Shown here piece after piece: positions 32,551 through 41,421 of a stretch of 64,000 nt of DNA. The stretch lies in contig JASHNS010000113.1 of assembly GCA_030041515.1 (NCBI GenBank), positions 25,609 to 89,608 of the forward strand. Direction: 5' to 3'. Source of the DNA: Acidobacteriaceae bacterium. Its GTDB lineage: Bacteria > Acidobacteriota > Terriglobia > Terriglobales > Acidobacteriaceae. Numbering within the stretch: position 1 is the first letter of the stretch; every line of letters begins with the position of its first letter. A program made the position numbers and the translations under genes. The notes below the pieces were generated by a model. It was not told the origin of the DNA. It was given only the letters and a program-made list of their open reading frames with translations, and did no database searches.

Positions 32551-35244
32551 ATGAGCTGGACAGCAAGAATTCGGAATCTGGGACGGCGAGGCAAAGTCGA
32601 CGCCGACATCGACGAAGAACTGCGCGCGCACATCGAGATGGCCGTGGAAGACAGCGTGCGCCAGGGATTGACAGAGCAAGAGGCGCGCCGAGCGGCCCGG
32701 CTGCGGTTCGGCAATCCAGTGGTCATGAAGGAGCGGACCATGAGCGCGGACGCTGCACTCGGTTTGGACAGTCTTTTGCGTGACCTGAAGTTCGCTCTCC
32801 GGCAGATGAACAAGTCGCCGGGCTACAGCGCAGCCGTGGTGGCCACACTCACGCTGGCGATAGGAGTGAACACCGCGGTCTTCAGCATGCTGGATGGTTT
32901 TCTGCTCCGGAAGCTGCCCTACTCGCAGCCGGATCGCATTGCAGCCTTGATGGTTCACGCCGAAGGCATGGCGTCCTACTGCCATTGCATGGTACGCGAC
33001 GACGACGACGGGGCGGACACCCCCACGTGGCAAGCCCTCCAGCACTCCGTGACGGCAGCGACAGTCGCAGCATACGGCGCGGAGTTCGGGCTGTCGGATG
33101 GCGTAAATCTCCAGGCAGGCTCCGCCGGCAATCACGCTGCTCTGTACGTCCACAGCGCGACGGTTTCGGCACACTATTTCGATGTGCTGGGCATACGGCC
33201 TTATCTCGGCCGGGAGTTTACGCCTGGCGAAGACAGCGCGGCTGGTCCCAACGTGGCGATGCTGAGCTACGGACTGTGGCGCACCGTATTTCATGCCAAT
33301 CAAAACATCGTGGGGCAGGTAATCGACTTGAAGGGCGAGCCCTTCACGGTCGTCGGCGTTCTTCCGGCGGGCGCGGTCACGCCGGATCCGGCGCAGATCT
33401 GGGTTCCTGTTCGGGCAGGCGATCCGAATGGAGTGTGCGGTGAAGGAGATAACTGCGGCGTGCTGATGCGGCTGAAGCCAGGCGCGACGTGGCAGCAGGT
33501 TGCGGCGCAGCTGAGCCGCCTGCCAAGGCCCGGTTATCTGGGTGCGGGGTTAACGAAAACGTGGTTTTACGCAAAGCCGCTGCAGCAATACGAAACCAGC
33601 GACATGCGGCCGCAGGTGGAAGCGCTGATGCTGGCGGTAGGGTTCATTCTGCTGATCGCCTGCGCGAACCTGGCTGGGCTGACGCTGGTGCGGGTTGCAG
33701 AACGTACGCAGGAGATGGCGACGCGGCTCGCGCTGGGTGCCTCGCAGGCGGCTGTTCTGCGACAGATTTGGGTGGAGAGCCTGACCCTCGGCCTGCTTGG
33801 GTCGGGAGCCGGCGTCGGCGTTGCTGTTCTGATTCAGGCAGGCCTGCAGCGGCTGTTGCCGGCATGGATGATTCCCGCTGGCGGACTCTCGCTGGATTGG
33901 CGCGTTTTCGGATTTGCGCTTGCGGCGGCGCTGGCCACGAGCCTGATCTTCGGCGTGCTGCCCGCGCTGGCAGTCCGGCGCGTGGACCTGCGTTCCTCGC
34001 TCTCGGCGGGTGGTCGATCGGTCGCCGGCGGATCCGGCAAGGCGCGTCGCCTTCTCATCGGCGGTGAAGTTGCGCTCACCGTGGTGCTCCTCGCTGCAGC
34101 CGGTCTTCTGGTCCGCACCCTGGTGCATCTGGAGACGCTGCCGCCGGGCTTCGATCCCCACAACGTGATGACCGCCAAGGCCTCTCTGAACGATGCGCGG
34201 TACCGCAATGCCGCGGCATTTCAATCGGTATTGACCGAGAGCATCGCCGCCATGAAACGCATTCCCGGTGTCGAAGATGCGGCGGTGGGGCTGAGCGCCC
34301 CCTACGAGCGGGGACTGAATACGGGCGTCGTGATCCAGGATGGCCCGCGCGCCGGTGCTCCCGACACCGCATCGAGCACCTCGTATGTGACGCCCGGATA
34401 CTTCCGGGTACTGCGCATCCCAATCCTGGCGGGACGGGCATTCACCGACAGTGATTCAGCCGGCAGCGAGCCGGTCGCGTTGGTCAACGAATCGTTCGCG
34501 CGCAAGTTCTTCCATAAGCGCGATCCTGTCGGACAACACTTCGAGATTTCGGAGAGGGCTGGCGAACAGCCGGTGACGATCGTCGGCATCGTTCAGAACG
34601 TGGTGAAGGAACCAGGCGTGTATGGCAACGCGCCGCTGGCCACCGAGTCGGTGTTTTACATCCCGGCAGCCCAGGTCAAGCATCCCGCTTCCTGGCATGT
34701 TTGGTTTCAGCCCTCCTGGATCGTGCGCACGCGTGGTTCCGTCCCTGGGCTGACAGCATCGATGCAGAAGGCCCTGGCCAGCGTCGATCCCGATCTCCCG
34801 TTTTCCGGCTTTTATTCGATGGATGATCTGATGGATCGCGAGTTGCAGACGCAGCGAATCGAAGTGCTGCTCCTGAGTGTGCTGGCTGGTCTCGCGCTGC
34901 TGCTCTCCGCTGTCGGCATCTTCGCGCTGGTCTCGAACCTGGTCGTGCAACGCAAACGCGAGATCGGAATTCGGATTGCTCTGGGTGCCTCGTTCCGCGA
35001 TGCCATTCGACAAGTCGCGTGGTCGGGGGTGACGGCAGCCTGTCTCGGCGCAGCCGCGGGCCTCACCTGTTCCTTTTTCGTGCTGCGCGTGATGAAAAGC
35101 GCACTTTACGGAGTGCGGCCGTCGGATCCGGTCACGCTCACGCTTGTTCCGTTGCTGCTGATGGCCGTTGCCGGATTAGCGAGCTTGCTGCCAGCGCTCC
35201 GCATCACGCGCATCGATCCGGCTACGACGCTGCGTGCGGAGTGA
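32551..35244 (+). CDS. ADOP-family permease, copy 2
   Basis: 897 residues with the same architecture as copy 1. The N-terminal module (MSWTARIRNLGRRGKVDADI, ELRAHIEMAVEDSVRQGL, EARRAARLRFGNP) is almost identical to that of copy 1, whereas the periplasmic domains have diverged strongly. It has FtsX blocks at about 360-480 (LLIACANLAGLTLVRVAERT) and about 770-890 (VGIFALVSNLVVQRKREIGI). A good ribosome site (GGGAGGGGG) precedes the ATG. The copy-1/copy-2 pair behind PadR is the standard acidobacterial arrangement; heterodimerisation is plausible but unproven. Confidence 0.92.
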   Translation: MSWTARIRNLGRRGKVDADIDEELRAHIEMAVEDSVRQGLTEQEARRAARLRFGNPVVMKERTMSADAALGLDSLLRDLKFALRQMNKSPGYSAAVVATLTLAIGVNTAVFSMLDGFLLRKLPYSQPDRIAALMVHAEGMASYCHCMVRDDDDGADTPTWQALQHSVTAATVAAYGAEFGLSDGVNLQAGSAGNHAALYVHSATVSAHYFDVLGIRPYLGREFTPGEDSAAGPNVAMLSYGLWRTVFHANQNIVGQVIDLKGEPFTVVGVLPAGAVTPDPAQIWVPVRAGDPNGVCGEGDNCGVLMRLKPGATWQQVAAQLSRLPRPGYLGAGLTKTWFYAKPLQQYETSDMRPQVEALMLAVGFILLIACANLAGLTLVRVAERTQEMATRLALGASQAAVLRQIWVESLTLGLLGSGAGVGVAVLIQAGLQRLLPAWMIPAGGLSLDWRVFGFALAAALATSLIFGVLPALAVRRVDLRSSLSAGGRSVAGGSGKARRLLIGGEVALTVVLLAAAGLLVRTLVHLETLPPGFDPHNVMTAKASLNDARYRNAAAFQSVLTESIAAMKRIPGVEDAAVGLSAPYERGLNTGVVIQDGPRAGAPDTASSTSYVTPGYFRVLRIPILAGRAFTDSDSAGSEPVALVNESFARKFFHKRDPVGQHFEISERAGEQPVTIVGIVQNVVKEPGVYGNAPLATESVFYIPAAQVKHPASWHVWFQPSWIVRTRGSVPGLTASMQKALASVDPDLPFSGFYSMDDLMDRELQTQRIEVLLLSVLAGLALLLSAVGIFALVSNLVVQRKREIGIRIALGASFRDAIRQVAWSGVTAACLGAAAGLTCSFFVLRVMKSALYGVRPSDPVTLTLVPLLLMAVAGLASLLPALRITRIDPATTLRAE

Positions 35245-35313
35245 GACGCGCAAACAACTGCGAGCAGGGAACTGGCAGCCAGGCGCATCGCACATTGCCT
35301 GTACCCTGTTCCT

Positions 35314-35775
35314 ATGCGCTTCGGCGTCATCTCTGACACCCATGGTCTGCTGCGCGCCGAAGCTCTGGCCGCGCTTCAGGGTTCTCAGCACATACTTCAT
35401 GCCGGCGACGTCGGCAATGTCGCGATTCTCGATCGTCTGCGCGCAATCGCTCCCCTCACGGCCATCCGCGGCAATGTCGACGTGGTCGGCGCGTGTGCGC
35501 AACTGCCCGACACGCAACTCGTCCAGCTCGCAGGCCACAGCATTTACATGCTTCATGATCGTCAGACACTCGATCTCGATCCAGTCGCCGCCGGCATCGC
35601 TGTCGTCGTCAGCGGTCACTCGCACCACCCCGCCATCCAGTGGCACAAAGGCGTGCTCTATTTCAATCCTGGCAGCGCCGGACCGCGCCGCTTCTCCATG
35701 CCGGTCTCGCTGGGCTTCCTCACGATCACGGAAACAGCGATTGAGCCGCGTGTGGTCGAGTTGCTGCCCAGCTGA
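35314..35775 (+). CDS. YfcE/MJ0936-type metallophosphodiesterase
   Basis: 153-residue calcineurin-like phosphoesterase. Metal-binding motifs in order: ISDTHG (Asp8, His10), HAGDVGN, IRGNVD, VSGHSHHP and FNPGSAG. Small proteins of this family hydrolyse phosphodiesters with Mn or Ni; the physiological substrate is unknown. It starts 69 bp after the second ADOP gene, but a relation to it is not evident. Confidence 0.92.
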   Translation: MRFGVISDTHGLLRAEALAALQGSQHILHAGDVGNVAILDRLRAIAPLTAIRGNVDVVGACAQLPDTQLVQLAGHSIYMLHDRQTLDLDPVAAGIAVVVSGHSHHPAIQWHKGVLYFNPGSAGPRRFSMPVSLGFLTITETAIEPRVVELLPS

Positions 35776-35813
35776 AAATGCGCGACGCGCGTGCGCCCGT
35801 CCGGCCAGGACCC

Positions 35814-36746
35814 CTAATCCCTGATCCTCGGATTCACCACCATGTACAGCACATCGGTCGCCAGGTTCACCAACACGTAGGTCAGCCCGATGGCGAGGAT
35901 GCATCCCTGGAGCAGCGGATAATCTCGATTCGAAATGGCCGAGACGGTCAGTCGCCCAATTCCCGGCCAGCTGAAAATCGTCTCGGTGACGATGGCGCCG
36001 GCCAGCAGCACGCCGAATTGCAGCCCGATCAGCGTCATCACCGGTATCATCGCGTTGCGCAGCGCGTGCTTGTAGACCACCACCCGTTCCGGCAATCCCT
36101 TGGCGCGCGCGGTGCGGATGTAATCCTGGCCGAGCTCCTCCAGCATCGAGGTCCGAACCATCCGCGTCAGGATAGCCGCCAGTGCGCTGCCCATCGTCAC
36201 CGCCGGCAGCACCAGATGCTTCCAGTCGCCCGCGCCCGACACAGGCAGCCATCCCAGCTTGATCGAGACCAGCACGATCAGGATCGGCCCCAGCGCGAAT
36301 GCGGGAATCGACAGCCCCAGCAGGCTCACCACGCCGATCACCTGATCTCGTGCCTTGCCCCGCTTCACCGCCGCCGCAATGCCTCCGGGCACCGCCAGCA
36401 GGATCGCGAACACCAGCGCCGCGGCTGTCAGCTCCATCGTGTATGGATAGCGTGTCAGCACCAGGTGCGTCACCGAATCGTTGAGCCGGATCGACTGGCC
36501 GAGGTTCCCGTGCAGCACGCCTTTCCAGTAGCGGAGGTACTGCACGCCCAGCGGCCGGTCCAGCCCGTACGCATGGCGCAGCGCGGCGATATCCGCCGGT
36601 CGCGCCCCCTCGCCCAGCATCTGCTCCACCGGATCGCCCGGCACCAGATGGATGAGCAGGAACACAACCGACACCACCAGCCAAAGCACCGGCAGCGTCC
36701 ACACCAGCCGCATCAGCGTCGCCTTCAGCAGCTTCGGCACGCCCAC
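35814..36746 (-). CDS. Peptide/nickel-type ABC transporter permease (DppB/OppB family)
   Basis: 310-residue inner-membrane subunit with about six helices. Seen: the N-terminal LVPGDPVEQMLGEGARP of the OppB/DppB group, AYGLDRPLGVQYLRYWKGVLHGNLGQS, and the EAA loop YIRTARAKGLPERVVVYKHALRNAMIPV that docks the ATPase. It would form a di- or oligopeptide importer with a DppC partner, ATPases and a binding protein, none of which lie next to it here. Start: GTG at 36746; an internal ATG at 36713 with AAGG upstream is an alternative. Confidence 0.9.
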   Translation of the reverse strand: MGVPKLLKATLMRLVWTLPVLWLVVSVVFLLIHLVPGDPVEQMLGEGARPADIAALRHAYGLDRPLGVQYLRYWKGVLHGNLGQSIRLNDSVTHLVLTRYPYTMELTAAALVFAILLAVPGGIAAAVKRGKARDQVIGVVSLLGLSIPAFALGPILIVLVSIKLGWLPVSGAGDWKHLVLPAVTMGSALAAILTRMVRTSMLEELGQDYIRTARAKGLPERVVVYKHALRNAMIPVMTLIGLQFGVLLAGAIVTETIFSWPGIGRLTVSAISNRDYPLLQGCILAIGLTYVLVNLATDVLYMVVNPRIRD

Positions 36747-36784
36747 CCCGCTTCAATTGTCACCAAAATCTGCATCTCTGAGTT

Positions 36785-36856
36785 GCTAACTCGATAACTC
36801 GCTAACTTGCCACTTCGCTAACTCGCTAACGTCGCAAATCGTTAACTCGCCAACTC
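36785..36856. repeat. Array of about nine 8-bp degenerate tandem repeats
   Basis: Consensus GCTAACTC. Units begin at 36785, 36793, 36801, 36809, 36817, 36825 (9 bp), 36834 (7 bp), 36841 and 36849. Two units are exact and most others differ at one to three positions. It lies in the noncoding gap between the CorC-type and OppB-type genes. Confidence 0.75.
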
Positions 36857-36886
36857 CCTGACGGCTTCACCGCTGGCCGCACTGTG

Positions 36887-36931
36887 GCTGACCGGATCAT
36901 AGCTGACCGTACCTTAGCCGACTGGTTCTTA
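36887..36931. repeat. Three 15-bp tandem repeats overlapping the CorC-type stop codon
   Basis: Units at 36887, 36902 and 36917 begin GCTGACCG, GCTGACCG and GCCGACTG. The last unit ends in TTA, which is the complement of the TAA stop codon of the upstream CorC-type gene. Different in sequence and period from the adjacent 8-bp array. Confidence 0.65.
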
Positions 36932-38281
36932 GCTTTTGCCTTCCTCTCTGTCCTGTTCCACCCTCACCTTGCTGATCCGGTTGCCGTTCATCTCCAGCAC
37001 AGTCAGGCGGCGCCCCTCGTAAGCAATGCTCTCGCCGCCTTTCGGAATTCTTCCCAGTCTCATCAGCATGAATCCCGCCAGCGTCTCCACACCACCCTCG
37101 CGGGGCAGCGTCCAGCGCATCTGAGTTTCCAGGTCGCGCAGGCTCACGCTGCCATCGATCACCATACCGCCGGCCGCGCTCGTCACCACGCCACCCGGCG
37201 CTACGTCGAATTCGTCCTCCAACTCGCCGATGAGTTGCTCGATCGCGTCCTCCACACTCACCAGACCCACCGTCGATCCAAATTCGTCCACTACGATCGC
37301 GATGTGCCGCCGCCGCTGCCGGAACTCATGCAGCAGGTCGAGCACCGGCTTGGTCTCCGGCACCACCAGAATCTCGCGCATGATCTGGCGCAGCCGCATC
37401 TCCGTGAATGCCGTTTCTGAAAACCGCCGCGCCGCTGACACGCGAAAGTGCATCAGGCGGCTCACGTCCTTTGAGTAAACCACGCCGATGATGAACTCCG
37501 GGCCGCGTACCGGATCGTAAACCGGAATGCGCGAGTGCTGTTCTTCCACAATGCGCGCGCTCGCTTCTTCCACCGGCATGTCGGCGGGCAGGGAGAAGAT
37601 TCTCTGCCGCGGCGTCATGATCTCCCGTGTCACCACCTGGCTGATCTCAACGGCGCGATGGATCAGAGCCTCCTGATACTCCGGCAGCATGCCCACCCGC
37701 CGCGCCGCCGTCGCCATCAGCTTCAGCTCTTCGGGCGAGTGCACTCCGCCCTCCTGCGTAAGAGGCGCGCGAAACAGCCGCAGCACCAGGGTGGCCGACC
37801 GGTTCAGCAGCCGCACCAGCGGCCGCGCGATCTGGATGAACGCCTCCATCGGCCCCGCGACGGCCATCGCCATCTGGTCGGTCCGTTGCAGTGCCAGCGC
37901 CTTGGGTACCAGCTCGCCCAGCAGCACCATGAAGTACGTGATCAGGATGAAAGCCAGCGGTACCGCCGCCAGATGCGCATAGATCCGCGCGTGTGGCAGC
38001 CCGCGCATCGCCTGCTCAAAACCCGATGCGATGAACGGCTCGCCCAGCCAGCCCATCGCCAGACTGCACAAGGTCACCCCCAGCTGCACCGCTGGAAGGA
38101 AGTCGCCCAGGTTTTCCTGCATGCGCCGGACAATCCGCGCCCCCGGCCGCCGTTCCGCGATCAGCTGCTCGATGCGCGTCTCGCGCATGCTGACCAGCGC
38201 GAACTCCGCCGCCACGAAAAACCCGTTCGCCAGGATCAGGATGACGATGGCGACGCCGTGAAAGAGGAGAAACTCCGACAT
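36929..38281 (-). CDS. CorC/HlyC-family CNNM-CBS membrane protein
   Basis: 450 residues. Domains: an N-terminal CNNM/DUF21 membrane domain (about 1-190, ANGFFVAAEFALVSMRETRIE); a CBS pair (about 210-340, VTREIMTPRQRIFSLP and RRRHIAIVVDEFGSTVGLVSVEDAIEQLIGEL); and a C-terminal CorC_HlyC domain (about 355-440, VIDGSVSLRDLE, ETLAGFMLMRLGRIPKGGE). Homologues are Mg2+ efflux or leak-control proteins; the old name hemolysin is misleading. The stop codon lies in a tandem repeat. Confidence 0.92.
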   Translation of the reverse strand: MSEFLLFHGVAIVILILANGFFVAAEFALVSMRETRIEQLIAERRPGARIVRRMQENLGDFLPAVQLGVTLCSLAMGWLGEPFIASGFEQAMRGLPHARIYAHLAAVPLAFILITYFMVLLGELVPKALALQRTDQMAMAVAGPMEAFIQIARPLVRLLNRSATLVLRLFRAPLTQEGGVHSPEELKLMATAARRVGMLPEYQEALIHRAVEISQVVTREIMTPRQRIFSLPADMPVEEASARIVEEQHSRIPVYDPVRGPEFIIGVVYSKDVSRLMHFRVSAARRFSETAFTEMRLRQIMREILVVPETKPVLDLLHEFRQRRRHIAIVVDEFGSTVGLVSVEDAIEQLIGELEDEFDVAPGGVVTSAAGGMVIDGSVSLRDLETQMRWTLPREGGVETLAGFMLMRLGRIPKGGESIAYEGRRLTVLEMNGNRISKVRVEQDREEGKS

Positions 38282-38369
38282 TTTGTCGAGTCTACCTTAC
38301 CCCAAAAAGCGAAGGGCGCAGATGGTCTTCCCACCTGCGCCCGTATTCCTGAACCGTATTCCGTAATCC

Positions 38370-39986
38370 CTACTCCGTGCTCCTGATGAACGCAGCCACG
38401 TTATCGTGCAGCTGTTTCAGCGCCGATGTCCTCACGTACACCATGTGCCCCGACTCATACCAGTGATACTGGATGTTCGCCGCCAGCCGCTGCTCGATCG
38501 GAAGATGCTTGTCCTCGTACTGCGCCGCGAAGAACGGCGTCGCCAGGTCGTAGTAGCCACCGTTCACCATCACCTTCAGCTTCGGATTCGTCTTCATCGC
38601 CATGGCCAGATCCGGCGCGACGTTCATCTCCGGAAAGCCGTGCTGCATGAAGTTCCAGGTGAAGTCCGGATAGTTCGCCTCCGGCAGGTAAGTCTGCCCG
38701 TCGCCGTAGTGCAGCGTGTCGCGCACGTACTGGTTGAAGAGCGACACATAGGCCGATGAAATCGCCGAGCTCTGCGGATCGTATTGCGCCTCCTCGCTCA
38801 GCGGGTCGATCGTCGGTCCGGAGAACCGCGTATCCAGACGGCCCGTCGTCGTATCGCTGTCCTGCTGCAGGGTCTTCTCGAATTCCGGACCGGAAATGCG
38901 GAGATCGCCGCGCATCAGGTAATCGACGGGAAGTCCCGTGTACTCGTGCAGCTTCTCGGCGATGGCCTGCTTCTCCGTCTGGCTCAGATCGGTCCCTTTC
39001 TCCAGCGCCTGCTCGTACGGCCCGATGGCAAAAGCCTCCACCTGCTCCAGAAAGGGCTGCAGAGGCTGCTGCGGAATTTTTTTGTGATACATCGCCGTCG
39101 CCGCATAGGTCGGCAACGCTAACTCGTAGGCCAGGTCCACCCCTGGGTTCGCCGCGGGGCCATCCACATCGACGGTGAAGTTGAAAATCTGCGAGAGCAG
39201 AATCACTCCATTCAGGTCGATGTTGTACTGGTTCTCCAGCAGATTCGAGAGCACCGCCGAGCGCGTCGTCCCGTAACTTTCCCCGAAAATGTATTTCGGG
39301 GAATTCCATCGATTGTATTGCGTTAAAAAGCGCTGAATGAACCGCGCGAATGCCTGGCCATCCTCGTTGATGCCCCAGAACGCTTTGCCCGCGTTCTTGC
39401 CGGTCAGGCGCCCAAAGCCGGTGCCAGGCATGTCGATGAACACCAGATCGCTCGCGTCCAGCAGCGAGTTCTCGTTGTCGGTCAGGCGATAGGGCGCCGG
39501 CGGAAGATGCGTATCCATGTCATCGGTATCCACGCGCTTCGGTCCGAAAGCGCCCATGTGCAGCCACACCGTCGAGCTGCCAGGTCCTCCGTTGTAAAGA
39601 AAAGTAATCGGGCGATGCTCTTCCGCGTCCACGCCCTTTTTGAAATAGGCCACATAGAAGATGTGCGCCAGCGGCGGCTGATCGCTCGCGTTCTTCGCCG
39701 CCGCAAACTGCGCGGCCAGATCCGATCCTGGCTGCGGCTTTCCATCCGCCCCGAGCTGCGAATCTTCAACATCGGTCGCGCCCACCGTCAGAATGCCGGC
39801 AACGGCGGTGTACTGGATGGATTGTCCGCCCACGGTGACCGTGCCCGTGGTTGTCGAGGTCAGCGCGGGTGTCGTCTCCGCGGGTTTGGCAGCGGGATTG
39901 TCGTCGCCGGCTGCATGCGCAACCGCCGGCCGATACATCAGCACAACGGCACACAACACCGCCGTGAACAGAGAGAATTTCTTCAT
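38370..39986 (-). CDS. Secreted serine carboxypeptidase (peptidase family S10)
   Basis: 538 residues with a signal peptide (1-26, PAVAHAA). Alpha/beta-hydrolase of the S10 family, which removes C-terminal residues at acidic pH. Seen: the oxyanion-hole motif FLYNGGPGSSTVWLHMG; the nucleophile motif FGESYGTT (Ser237); the catalytic Asp in VNGGYYDLATPF (Asp480); and the His in YESGHMVY (His514). The length fits bacterial S10 members. GAGGAG precedes the ATG by 7 nt. Divergent from the DnaC-like gene. The protein likely works in the periplasm or outside the cell in peptide scavenging. Confidence 0.93.
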   Translation of the reverse strand: MKKFSLFTAVLCAVVLMYRPAVAHAAGDDNPAAKPAETTPALTSTTTGTVTVGGQSIQYTAVAGILTVGATDVEDSQLGADGKPQPGSDLAAQFAAAKNASDQPPLAHIFYVAYFKKGVDAEEHRPITFLYNGGPGSSTVWLHMGAFGPKRVDTDDMDTHLPPAPYRLTDNENSLLDASDLVFIDMPGTGFGRLTGKNAGKAFWGINEDGQAFARFIQRFLTQYNRWNSPKYIFGESYGTTRSAVLSNLLENQYNIDLNGVILLSQIFNFTVDVDGPAANPGVDLAYELALPTYAATAMYHKKIPQQPLQPFLEQVEAFAIGPYEQALEKGTDLSQTEKQAIAEKLHEYTGLPVDYLMRGDLRISGPEFEKTLQQDSDTTTGRLDTRFSGPTIDPLSEEAQYDPQSSAISSAYVSLFNQYVRDTLHYGDGQTYLPEANYPDFTWNFMQHGFPEMNVAPDLAMAMKTNPKLKVMVNGGYYDLATPFFAAQYEDKHLPIEQRLAANIQYHWYESGHMVYVRTSALKQLHDNVAAFIRSTE

Positions 39987-40142
39987 CTGCGGCTCCTCAA
40001 AGGGGGTTTGTTTTTAGGGCAGGTCCCGGAACTCCGGATTATATCGGGTCAGGAATGCTCCCTGCTGCGTGGACGAATGCCAATCCTCCACAATGCCGAC
40101 CGTTTTTCCACCCGCGCGAACCTGCGATACTAATCCTTCCCG

Positions 40143-40925
40143 ATGAATCAACCTTGTCCCAGGTGCGGTGGCGCGGGGGTGCGGATCGTTGCCCAGGCCG
40201 GTGGCGCCCGCGTGGTCGAAAGCTGCGAATGCCAGGCGGCCCAACGCGTCACGCGCCTGCTCCGCCATGCCGCCATTCCCGCGCGCTACGAGCACTGCTC
40301 GCTCGAGAGTTACGACGCCGGTTATTTTGGCGCCGACCCCTCGCTGGCCAAAGCCTTTATGATGGCCCGTCACTTCGTCGATGGTTATCCCGCCACCACG
40401 GCGGGCCGCGGATTGCTCCTCACCGGCTCCATTGGCGTGGGCAAAACCCATCTCGCCGTCGGCATTCTCCACGCCCTCGTTACAGAAAAGGGCGTACGCG
40501 GTCTCTTCTGCGATTACCGTGAGCTCCTGAAGCAGATCCAGCACTCGTACAATCCTCAGGTCGCTACCACCGAAATGGAGATCCTTGGCCCTGTCTTTGA
40601 TGCCGAGGTGCTCGTTCTCGATGAACTGGGCGCATCCAAGCCCACGGACTGGGTCTGGGACACGGTCGCTCTCGTGCTGAACAGCCGGTACAACGACAAA
40701 AAGACCACGCTGATTACCACGAACTATCCCGATCTCCCGCCGGGCTGCGTGACCGATTCCAACGGAAGCCGCGCCGGCAGCGCCGCCGCTCGAGCCGTTC
40801 GAGAAGAAACTCTCGGCGACCGCATCGGCGAGCGCATGCGCTCCCGCCTTGCGGAAATGTGCGTCATGATCGAGATGCGCGGCGAAGACTTCCGCCGCAC
40901 CGTCGGCCGCGCCCGCTTCGGATGA
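40143..40925 (+). CDS. DnaC/DnaI-like AAA+ ATPase
   Basis: 260 residues. Seen: an N-terminal zinc-binding motif (Cys5, Cys8, Cys28, Cys30); Walker A GSIGVGKT near residue 95-102; Walker B VLVLDELG; sensor region TTLITTNYPDL; and the arginine-finger-like GERMRSRL. This is the layout of replication-restart/helicase-loader proteins (DnaC/DnaI) and IstB. No insertion sequence or transposase is beside it, so a helicase-loader role is favoured over IstB. Confidence 0.88.
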   Translation: MNQPCPRCGGAGVRIVAQAGGARVVESCECQAAQRVTRLLRHAAIPARYEHCSLESYDAGYFGADPSLAKAFMMARHFVDGYPATTAGRGLLLTGSIGVGKTHLAVGILHALVTEKGVRGLFCDYRELLKQIQHSYNPQVATTEMEILGPVFDAEVLVLDELGASKPTDWVWDTVALVLNSRYNDKKTTLITTNYPDLPPGCVTDSNGSRAGSAAARAVREETLGDRIGERMRSRLAEMCVMIEMRGEDFRRTVGRARFG

Positions 40926-40968
40926 GCCCGAGTGAATGGTCCGTTGTTGTTAGTAGTACTCTGTGTGC

Positions 40969-41382
40969 ATGAAAACTCCCGCCGTGGATTCCGCCTCCGC
41001 ACGCATCGACCGGAAGATCGAACAGCTCGGCGACTGGCGCGGTAAAACGCTTGCCCGCGTGCGCGAGCTCATCCTGGAGGCGGATCCTGAGATCGTCGAG
41101 GAATGGAAGTGGGCCAAGGCCACCTCGCCGGGCGTCCCTGTCTTTTCCCACGCCGGCATCGTCTGCACGGGCGAGACGTACAGGAACGCCGTCAAGCTGA
41201 CCTTCGCTAAAGGCGCATCGCTGCCCGACCCGGCTGGCCTCTTCAATTCCAGCCTGGAAGGCAATGTCCGCCGTGCCATCGACATTCACGAAGGCGACAA
41301 GCTCAACGAGCCGGCGCTCAAGGCACTTGTCCGCGCCGCCGTCGCCCTGAATCTGCGGAGCAAATCCAGTTCCGCTCGCTGA
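40969..41382 (+). CDS. DUF1801 domain protein
   Basis: 137-residue cytoplasmic protein. The pattern EEWKWAKATSPGVPVFSHAGIVCTGE...NAVKLTFAKGASLPDP and SSLEGNVRRAIDIHEGDKLN is typical of DUF1801 (YdhG-like, iron-chaperone frataxin-like fold). Function not established. It follows the DnaC-like gene by 43 bp. Confidence 0.85.
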   Translation: MKTPAVDSASARIDRKIEQLGDWRGKTLARVRELILEADPEIVEEWKWAKATSPGVPVFSHAGIVCTGETYRNAVKLTFAKGASLPDPAGLFNSSLEGNVRRAIDIHEGDKLNEPALKALVRAAVALNLRSKSSSAR

Positions 41383-41421
41383 TACCGCCCCGCTGTTTCG
41401 TTCCTGAAAGGCCGACGCCTG

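Noticed and set aside
36785..36931. Possible CRISPR array
   Set aside because: Units are 8 or 15 bp and directly tandem, without unique spacers or cas genes.
40143..40925. IstB transposition helper of an IS21-like element
   Set aside because: No transposase, terminal repeats or target duplication nearby; the N-terminal zinc motif fits DnaC-like loaders.
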